From NCBI GenBank assembly GCA_963971405.1, contig OZ020487.1, positions 10,451,344 through 10,515,343 of the forward strand: a stretch of 64,000 bases of DNA, read 5' to 3'. The position numbers and the translations under genes are program-made. Positions 55,905 through 64,000 of this stretch are shown here, piece by piece. The stretch comes from Psococerastis gibbosa (Eukaryota > Arthropoda > Insecta > Psocodea > Psocidae). Position 1 is the stretch's first letter; each line of letters starts with the position of its first letter. The notes under the pieces were generated by a model that saw only the letters and a list, made by a program, of their open reading frames with translations, had not been told where the DNA came from and did no database searches.

Positions 55905-55949
55905 TTCCAAACGTTTCGTCAACATCTGCGGTCGACATCTTCAGTGGAA
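55905..55949 (-). ncRNA. Hammerhead-ribozyme-like motif (copy C, left arm)
   Basis: Identical in layout to copy A on minus: TTCCA, CTGAAGA, GTCGAC/GTTGAC, GAAACGTT, TGGAA. Confidence 0.5.
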
Positions 55950-56364
55950 CTGCGTAGACTTCTAAGATTGTATCTCGGAGGCTCAGCAGTGACTGTGAGG
56001 GCAGGAGGTTGTGCTCTGAAATTTATACTAAGATGCGGGGTGGTGGGGGGTGGAGGCGGAGTCATACTCGCTCCTGATTGGCTCCCTACTACCTCAACCT
56101 GATTTCCGGATGATGACACCAGTTTCTTTGCTGTAGTCTTCTTTAAGGCTGGATACCAAATTCTATTGACAAGAAGACTACAGCAAAGAAACTGGTGTCA
56201 TCATCCGGAAATCAGGTTGAGGTAGTAGGGAGCCAATCAGGAGCGAGTATGACTCCGCCTCCACCCCCCACCACCCCGCATCTTAGTATAAATTTCAGAG
56301 CACAACTTCCTGCCCTCACAGTCACTGCTGAGCCTCCGAGATACAATCTTAGAAGTCTACGCAG

Positions 56365-56409
56365 TTCCACTGAAGATGTCGACCGCAGATGTTGACGAAA
56401 CGTTTGGAA
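56365..56409 (+). ncRNA. Hammerhead-ribozyme-like motif (copy C, right arm)
   Basis: Identical in layout to copy A on plus, with five-pair stem I. Confidence 0.5.
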
Positions 56410-56894
56410 GTTCACTTTCACTTCGACCACGGGCCATCAGCCCGGATTCTACTGGTTCCTCATGCAGCGTATCTGTCGAATATAATCGACCTTGCCTTAT
56501 ATGGTACTAGTTAGTTGGCACATTCCATCCCATTCGAGGCCGTATTGTGTAGGTCATATTTTATCAAAAAGCTCTGGACAAGATCAATGACTGTAAGACA
56601 GCCGCTCAATGGCCATTGATCAAACTATATGGCTACTTCCACACGTTTCCGAGAGTCCGTTCTATATATCCACTGCATTGCGGCTGGCGGCTTTTAATTT
56701 GAAATCTAGCAAACCGAACACCCCCAATAAAAAATTGTTTTTAAAAAACATCGAATTCGCCATGATATTATAGAATCTAAAATCAGATCTGATGTGTTAA
56801 AGTAGAAGAAATGGTCCTCTGCATTTTTATCCGTACACTGCTGTCTGCTTGGCCACCGTTTTGGAAGGCGTGAAAATCTTTCAAGTTTTAATTT

Positions 56895-57055
56895 TTTAAT
56901 TTTTTAAGGTTAATGGCATAGAAACAATTTTATGAATGTATCCGATTGACCTCTTCAGTCGCCTGTGTTGGAGGTTAGTGTGTTGCGTTACGACACGTCT
57001 CCGATCGCATAGCTTGTACTATAGATACTTACCGTACCATCGAAGTCACTTAGGT
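56895..57055 (-). repeat. SINE-like repeat family B copy
   Basis: Reverse copy: TGTATCCGATTGACCTCTTC, GTTACGACACGTCTCCGATC. 56480-56890 and 57060-57500 are unassigned. Confidence 0.5.
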
Positions 57056-57506
57056 TAGGCCAACACTTTCAAAACTGTGGCCTTATATATTGTATATGGC
57101 TACTTATCACAAACTACTTTACTAGGTATCTTACCCCCCTACTTTACTACCTACTACCCTACTACGTGTCCAAATACAGAGAAGCGCATTCCGATTTTTA
57201 TGACTCCTGTCAGAAATGTGCAAAAATTTACAAAAACCGTCTATTGGCTTGATGCTAAATTAGTGAGGCTATACCCGTTTATTCAAGAGTTATTCATTTT
57301 TCAAAAAATAAACACGTTTGAGTTGGAAAATGACCTAACTTACTTGAATTAGGGTGGACCTCATGTTGGAAATGCTTTGGGATAGGAGAAAACATGGAAG
57401 CAGGCAAATTTTTCGATTGCAATTAACAGTCAAGCTGTGAGTCGGAGCTCGGAGCCACCACTAATGTTCAAGCTCCTAGAAACATTTAACCACCCGCATA
57501 GTCTTA

Positions 57507-57890
57507 GGCGCCCATTCCATTGACCGGCTAGGGCTATTTCCAAAAACAGTGACGTGGTAGCAGACATTCAAGACTTAGGTTGCGTTTCCACCGATCTCGC
57601 ATTGCAGAATGCAAATGACATTGACGCAAATTAGAATTTTTCTTTTTATAGAAATCTATTAAAATGTGTGTACTTAACATATCCCATGACGCCATTTTTT
57701 AATTTTAGTTTGTTTGTTTGTGATTTTACTGTATGATCATTGATCAATTTTAACTATGGCATATAGGAAAATAAACATTTCCGTCAATTCTGCAATGCGA
57801 GGTCGGTGGAAACGCCACCTAAGTCTTGAATGTCTGCTACCACGTCACCGTTTTTGGAAATAGCCCTAGCCGGTCAATGGAATGGGCACC
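57507..57890. mobile_element. Nested foldback MITE, copy F2
   Basis: Near-identical to F1 over its length, including outer arms CCATTCCATTGACCGGCTAG, the middle block GTGACGTGGTAGCAGACATT and inner arms TTTCCACCGATCTCGCATTG, with the same loop. Both halves of the nest moved together. Confidence 0.8.
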
Positions 57891-57894
57891 ATAG

Positions 57895-59165
57895 ATGAAG
57901 AAACCTACGAACAGCGCTACCCCACGCGCCCTAAGCAGTGTCCCACTCAACTTCATTGAGAACAACATGGCGTAAAGGTTCAAATACCTTCGCCTCGCGT
58001 AGCTGACAGGGCATTTACCCTGGGGTGTGGACTCTTACAGTGTCCACTATAGTCATCGAGAATAATTAGGATCTTAACCCTTGTTTATCATTGTTATTTT
58101 TTATTTTCACGAGTCTCTCTGATAAGCGAAAGCGGAAAAGTGTCAGTTGATTATTTACTATTTACGTTTCCTTAAATATTAGCATAATATACAGGACAAC
58201 CTTATGCATAATTATGGCCATTTTTATGCCCTTCGAAATTGACGACGTAGGCTGCGAATTGAATTTCCCATGTTAAGGAGTGATTAAAATGTAAATCATC
58301 TTTGCGTAAATGGTGTTTTTAACAACACGGCTCAACGGCCTTGTTAAAATTTTATCATCGTTAAAGATTGGAATTTGCCCCACGGAGGGGATGATTATTT
58401 TCGCCTTAGCCTTAGGGTAGCTGCGAGTTAACTGGATAAATTTATTATTGTTCCGTTTGTGTTTTATATGACTGTATATATACAGTATATATTAAACCAT
58501 TATTTTATAGTCAGATGTAAAAAGCGCGCACTGGCGTCACCTTGCGGTTGATTATGATTTGTAACAATATTATGGATTATTTGAATTTGAGAAATATACT
58601 GAAATACAAGTATACATTTTACTTGTATCACTTCCAGTATTAGATGTAGCTATTACCTACTATACTGTTAAAACCCGAAATTTTTAAATTCATTGTTCTT
58701 TGACCCTGGAGGACGTGGTGGAAACCCTATTCATCACTAGCATCTAGGTATATATACTGAAATCATGGAATGCATGGAATGGAAGTAGCTATTCACATTT
58801 AAATAAGGTACTAAAATAGACAATGGCCGTCTTACAGAGGCGGCGGAAGTACTATTTGGCGGCTGGGGGTGGGGGGGGGGGTGCCTATCGGGGCTCAGTA
58901 GTAATAAGAGTTGGACTTAGCCAACCACATACTTAGGTATTTTTACTAGACAAATAGGCCTATGTGCATTGAAAGGTTTTTCAATAAAAAAGACATCCTG
59001 AGGTAAGATTTAGTTCTAAAATTCTTGTTTTTTCACAAGTTTTTAAAAACAATAACCATTTTAAAGAAATTTTTTTTGAAAAAAAAAATGTAGTCAATAG
59101 GCTTGTTTTATGGCTGGGGGGGGGGGGAGGGGCTGCCCCACACTTTCCACCACCATTCTTGTCTC
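57895..59165. other. Flank with G-tract debris
   Basis: 58840-59165 contains two G-rich blocks (GGCGGCTGGGGG; GGCTGGGGGGG...GGGGCTGCCCC), probably a decayed G-tract MITE without a clear duplication. The rest is unassigned. Confidence 0.45.
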
Positions 59166-59428
59166 GCATAAATCACTGCCTCATCACTTTTAAAATGTAA
59201 TTGACGTTAACTGCAAACATCAGGATGAAGGTCAGGGTGGAAAGTGTACGACGGTAAAGAAGGACATCTAGAAGTAAAAGCCAAAGGTGAAGGAAATGCG
59301 ATGAAATCGATGGGGGAATTCAGAGAAAATAGTTTATCAGCTACATTTGATACTTGAATTTGATAATCTATTTCCCGGGAGTGAAATAATTAAAATCCAC
59401 AAGGAATAACAGAGGAAGGAGCAGATCT

Positions 59429-59760
59429 AAGGCGGGGTTTCCACCGACCTCTCAGTGCAGAATACACATACGGTGACGTGGTAGCAGACATTCAAGACTT
59501 AGGCGGGGTTTTCAACGACCTCTCATTGCAGAATGCAAATGACATTGACGGAAATATGAATTCTTTTTCTATTATTTATATTCTATTAAAATGTTTGTAC
59601 TTAACATATCCCATGAAGCCATTTTTTAATTTTAGTTTGTTTGTGTGTGATTTTACTCTATGATCATTGATCAATTTTAACTATGGCATGTAGTAGAACA
59701 AAAATTTCCGTCAATGTCATTTGCATTCTGCAATGAGAGGTCGGTGGAATACCCGCCTAA
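59429..59760. mobile_element. Nested foldback MITE, copy F4, asymmetric
   Basis: The left side has both outer (GGCGGGGTTTCCACCGACCT, CGGTGACGTGGTAGCAGACA) and inner (GGCGGGGTTTTCAACGACCT) arms; the right side has only the inner arm (AGGTCGGTGGAATACCCGCC). TAA on both sides. Confidence 0.7.
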
Positions 59761-60344
59761 AGGAAATATGTAGCTGCTCAATCCCCCAATTGACGAGGGC
59801 ATCGAGACAAAGTAGTTTATGAACTAGACTTTATACTTGAACTTCATAATCTATTTCCCGGAACGTCATGAGCGAATTCGGGCAAAATAGACCCCTTCTC
59901 TCACAAAGTCCTAAAGACAAAGGTCACGGGTACAAGTGGGTGTATTTATTCAGTCTGAAAATACCAAATATAAAGGGACTCAGACGGGGCGCGGGCGGGG
60001 TTGCCCAAGGATTGTTTCCCGATGCTTTGCAGCAAACCAAAAGCTATGGTACACAATTGATTATGCTGATGCACGTACATAGTTTTTCATTTGCTGCTGG
60101 GTAAGCAAGCTTAATTAGCGTTTATTGGGAACTTTTTATGGTTAATTTATCTTATTATTTCAATGTTATTGTAGGATTACAGTTTTTAGGTTGCTGTAGG
60201 TGTACATTGCAGTATTATACGGGATATAGGTACCCATCACGGGCCACGGCCTATCGGGTCCACAGTATTTTTTGTCTCTCAAATGTACAAATAGTATGAT
60301 TATATTATATTGATTGATTGATACCTGTTTAACACTGATGTTAA

Positions 60345-60540
60345 ATTAACTTTGGTTGAAGAGAAAACCTCCTCGTTATAACCGAAGTTAGAGGATATGG
60401 AAAAAACTGGTCTTGGCGTGATCGTCTAGTGTAGGCTTGTGTTTAAGATGATGCCCCAGTTAGGCGTAGATCGTTGGCTCGAATCCCGCCAAAACTAGTT
60501 TTTCTATATCCTCTAATTTTCGGTTATAACAAGGAGACGC
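60345..60540 (+). mobile_element. Diverged tRNA-domain SINE (family T)
   Basis: GTTTAAGATGATGCCCCAGT, TAGGCGTAGATCGTTGG and TATATCCTCTAATTTTCGGT match family T. The tail motif also occurs inverted at the left (CCTCCTCGTTATAACCGAAG). Acceptor pairing is lost. 59765-60340 is unassigned. Confidence 0.55.
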
Positions 60541-61136
60541 ATTATATTGCGTTATTAGGGCCTACTACGCCATTTAGTATTAACTTATTCTTGGGCTTCA
60601 ATATGTAAGAAAACAGTTTTAAATAGTACTTTCCATTTTAAAATTATCTTGTTTACATTTTTCACCCCTGGTTAAGATTAATCATAATCAGGGGATTTCC
60701 ATTAGAAATAATCGCCACAGTTCAATCAATCGAAGTTTATGAAAAATAATTTCCTGCCAGGGAAAAATTATGTCCGTTTCGCAAAGAAAAATAGAAGACA
60801 ATATCCGCGTCACCTTTTATTATGTCCTTCAAAGGTTTCTACAGCTGGATTCCTTTGAAGGTTCGACAATGCCTGTCAAAAGAAACTACAACGTAAGTGT
60901 TAGTAGATGTCGAAAAGGCATGATTTGGGTCTAACGAAAAAAAAGTGAAATTCGGAGACATAACAATATAGGGGTATTTTTAAGGTTCTAGCATCCCCGT
61001 CATTGAGACCTTAAATTGAACTCGCTACGGTGTTTAGTGATTGTACATGACATAGTCTTCTTATAAACATTCTTAAATGCCAAGTGAAATTTTTCCCGGA
61101 AATACCAAAAATCAAATTTGGAGCCTTTATCGAAAT

Positions 61137-61309
61137 CAAGAGCGGACCCAGCTGACAATTTAGGGGGGGGGGGTCACATATTGTATGTAAGTTTAAAAGG
61201 TAATTTTTTGTTGAAAATGTGAGTTTTATTCAATTTAAAAAAAAAAATACTATCATATAAATTTACTCATTGACCCCTGACACCCCCCCCCCCCGTGGAT
61301 CCGCCATTG
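61137..61309. mobile_element. CAAGAGCGGACCCAG hAT MITE
   Basis: Inverted ends CAAGAGCGGACCCAG and GTGGATCCGCCATTG; G10 and C12 tracts. Exact 8-bp duplication ATCGAAAT (61129-61136, 61310-61317). Same type as 31541-31730. Confidence 0.85.
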
Positions 61310-61555
61310 ATCGAAATCGATAGGGAAAAGAAGGACAAATGATGATAATCAGGATGAAACTGTTGCTTGCTGACATTATTTGAAATTTGCCTTCAACATA
61401 TATCTAATAAGGCTTACCAAAATATACAGTTTATTTCTTCAAAAAAGCAAAATCACATTTACTGCTTGATAAGCTTAATATGCTGCAGGGCTCATGCACG
61501 TGCGCAGCGTGCAATTGGAATTACAGGTATATGCAAGTAAAAGTAAGTACTATAG

Positions 61556-61653
61556 CCGACCACGATGGGATGGCACTTGGAACACTTATAAAAACCGCTT
61601 ATTCAAATTTTCGAATAAACAAAGTGTTCCAAATGCCATCCTATCGTGGTCGG
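61556..61653. mobile_element. Palindromic MITE
   Basis: Arms CCGACCACGATGGGATGGCA, CTTGGAACACTT and AAGTGTTCCAAATGCCATCC, TATCGTGGTCGG. Same family as 22826-22946. Confidence 0.75.
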
Positions 61654-61659
61654 ATAAGT

Positions 61660-63635
61660 AAAAGTAATTACAGTAATGTGTGTAAGTTAAAAAAAGAGAG
61701 ATTACTTCACAAAATCTGTACTTTAAATGTAATTTAAATTGTGTTTTCATCATTTGTCGGCGCTTTTTCATTAAAATGTGCTTTTAAATGTCTTCACAAT
61801 ACATTTAGTTAATTTACTGCCGTTTTTACGTCTCTTGGAAGTCTGTTATATAGTGCGCTACTGCTTGTATTTCGTACTCGGCCTGTCTTTGTAGTTTGTA
61901 TGCATGTCAGTCTCGCGAGGGATACATTAATTAATAGTCTCTCAGTTCCTTGAAGGCCCACATTTAGCACTTTCCCATGTTATTCCCCCGAAATACAGTA
62001 ATTATTTAAAAAAATGTATTCTGGTTGAGTCAGCCGAATAACAATGTCTTGAAGGACTTTATGAATACAGGCCTACTTACAGTGGCCCATTGGTCCCTTG
62101 TTCAATGCCAATGACCCCATGAATTTCGGACATTATATATATTGTTTCCGTATGAATTTTTGGCCATTGGCAAACTAATATACGTCGTCAATGTCGATCT
62201 ACGAAGCGATCATGGACAAACTGAGACAAGCTTACCATTGACACAATAAAAAAGGTGAAAGCATGACTTAACCAAGTACAGATACGAGTCAGCCTAAGTA
62301 ATTAATTTTATTTACGAAGAACTGGCCTGTGGATTGCACCAAAACATCTCGAAATGTAATATTTATTTTTATTTTAATACGCAAGTTATTAAAATTTAGT
62401 CTATGCAAGTTGTAGAGAGTTGAATGCCAATGGCATGAAGAAATGTAGAGGGCTATTTCATAATCCTATATATTATAGGGTATTTTTGTTTTTTTGTTTT
62501 TTCACGAATTTGATAATGTGGTACAATTATCTTTCTTGTTAATTATAAACACTGCACAAAAAAAACTAGGCCTATGTACGAAATAGTCCTCTTCACTTTG
62601 CGTATTAAATGAAAAAATTTAAACTGACAGGTCTTCTGAGATGCAGGGGTTGCCAATGTCTGCGATCAGCTTCGTCTTAGCTGTATTTATACAATATTTC
62701 TGCCAATATTTTTGATGTTGGTACTTACTTGTTGTGCATGTTAATATTTGTTAATATTTAACTTATATTAGGTTTCATGTGCCACCCTCTCACGCTTCGG
62801 CTTGAGGGGGCACACCCTGTAATTTTATGTTCACATGTTCATTTTTGTTGAGAAATACACGGTTTTTCTATTCTATTCTACTTACTTGGGGCCCTTCCAT
62901 AAAGTAGGCCTGGCGTAAAATAAACATAGGATAAGCTTGTCATTCCGTGTTTACATTGGGAAAAATGTTTCCTTCTTATAAACCTTGTGAATCTTATCTT
63001 ACAAAATAGACTTCTCGTACGTTCTGTGTAAACAAACTGCAAGCATTTCTTCTATTTATTTTACGCCAGCCCCGCTCTTACAGAATTACCTATAGAATAA
63101 AATAGACTGAAATATATGATAAAAAGGTAAATGTAATGTGTCTGATTTGTCATGTTTTTTTTAAACCATAAAACAGCTCCAACAAAATTGCCCCACAGCA
63201 TTTAGAAACTGTAACAACTCAAAAGTTTTTGAGCATCCTACGCGTTTTACCTTCTATGCAAACCAGGCTACAGTTGTCAAAGTTAGGGTTTGTGTAAATT
63301 CCCTTAGGATATGTCTACATTATTCTCTTTAGCTTATTATTATGTCCCGAGTCAGCGAACTGTAAAATATCTCAAAAATAGTTTGGTAAACTGTCTGAGT
63401 AACAAATTGCTTTTACCCTCGTAAATGGCCCGCGGTTTATTCACCCCCATTAAAAATTCTATTAGTTACGTGTTCATAGGATTTTATAGTATTTTCTGGT
63501 CAAACACTGAGAATACGGATTGTGTTCATTGAGGAGCATATCCTTTGTAGGGGTTTTGGGCTTGTCGGGTCAAATTATCGTGATCTAATTGAGCAGCCAA
63601 TACAAACGTGGAGCTGAAGAGGGCGTGCCAGGATA
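61660..63635. other. Unassigned flank with a probable LINE tail
   Basis: 62785-62885 (GCCACCCTCTCACGCTTCGG, then TTCTATTCTATTC) resembles the 3' UTR and simple tail of a LINE, without coding sequence. Nothing else is recognised. Confidence 0.4.
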
Positions 63636-63639
63636 TTCT

Positions 63640-64000
63640 GGAAGGAACAGACCAACACATTGTAACAGTAGTAACAATGACAGGGCACGCAATGTGTTGG
63701 AGCGTGAATTCCCCATAATTTCTTCAAAAAATAGTTTTTTTGCACAGAATTAAAAATTTCTTTGGGAAAGCCACCTGTTTGGTTTGTTATTTTAATTTAA
63801 CAACTAAAACATACTGCAAGGTAGAAATCATCTATAGAAAGGTTCCGCAGAAAAATAATTTTTTTGTCATTTTTCAAGAAAATTGAGTTATTTTTATTTT
63901 TCTACCCCCAGAAGCAAACTATCAAGGGGCAAGCGACCCACCGCATTTTGTTTACATTAATAACGACTAGAATATATGTGAATATAAAATAAATCGTTGG
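63640..64000 (+). repeat. Long non-coding repeat D, copy running off the window
   Basis: GACCAACACATTGTAACAG, GGCACGCAATGTGTTGGAGC, TACCCCCAGAAGCAAACTAT and ACATTAATAACGACTAGAAT align with the middle of the copies at 21310 and 27335. Confidence 0.6.

Larger units (their letters stand above)
55819..56463. mobile_element. Penelope-like element, foldback copy C
   Basis: 645 bp with an 11-bp duplication GCAGCGTATCT (55808-55818, 56464-56474). 32-bp left extension (ATAACTGCAAAGGCTTTCAC). Arms almost match copy A, but the centre is deleted to AATTCTATTGACAAGAAGAC. The ORFs in each arm are mirror images of one another. Confidence 0.85.

Overview
The window looks like repeat-rich, AT-rich animal nuclear DNA, most likely from an arthropod with a large genome. 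The evidence is long introns with canonical GT/AG junctions, no operon-like packing, several tRNA-derived SINE families, LINE tails, Penelope-like elements, hAT and Tc1 elements and dozens of foldback MITEs. I cannot name the species. The only host gene I can support is a split one on the minus strand.

The host gene is a class A GPCR of the GnRH/AKH/ACP/RPCH receptor superfamily. Five coding exons run right to left: 46851-46721 (N-terminus with three N-glycosylation sites), 44179-43790 (TM1-TM4, DRY), 34523-34319 (ECL2 and TM5), 15030-14850 (ICL3 and TM6, CWTPY) and 13196-13021 (TM7, NPIVY). They join in frame with compatible intron phases and give at least 353 residues from the first in-frame Met. 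The last exon (cytoplasmic tail) and any upstream non-coding exon were not found. Introns are about 2.5, 9.3, 19.3 and 1.7 kb.

Everything else is introns and flanks filled with mobile DNA. Layout: 1-13 kb, downstream flank with foldbacks, SINEs, a minisatellite and a Penelope-type foldback; 13-15 kb, the last two recognised exons with a 111-bp tandem array made from a splice donor; 15-34 kb, the giant intron with SINEs, two long non-coding repeats, a Tc1 remnant, hAT MITEs and Penelope copies; 34-44 kb, hAT MITEs, LINE tails and foldbacks; 44-64 kb, the first intron and upstream flank with LINE debris, a Penelope foldback, palindromes and more hAT MITEs.

The most interesting signals are these. 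(1) A hammerhead-ribozyme-like core is conserved in seven places inside Penelope-type arms with 11-12 bp target duplications. (2) An intronic tandem array carries extra copies of the receptor's own 5' splice site. (3) A nested palindrome-in-palindrome MITE has been dispersed as one unit. (4) Perfect palindromes of only 36-48 bp have 7-bp duplications. (5) About a dozen small hAT-type MITEs have 8-bp duplications, many with long G tracts, and one sits 19 bp from a receptor exon.
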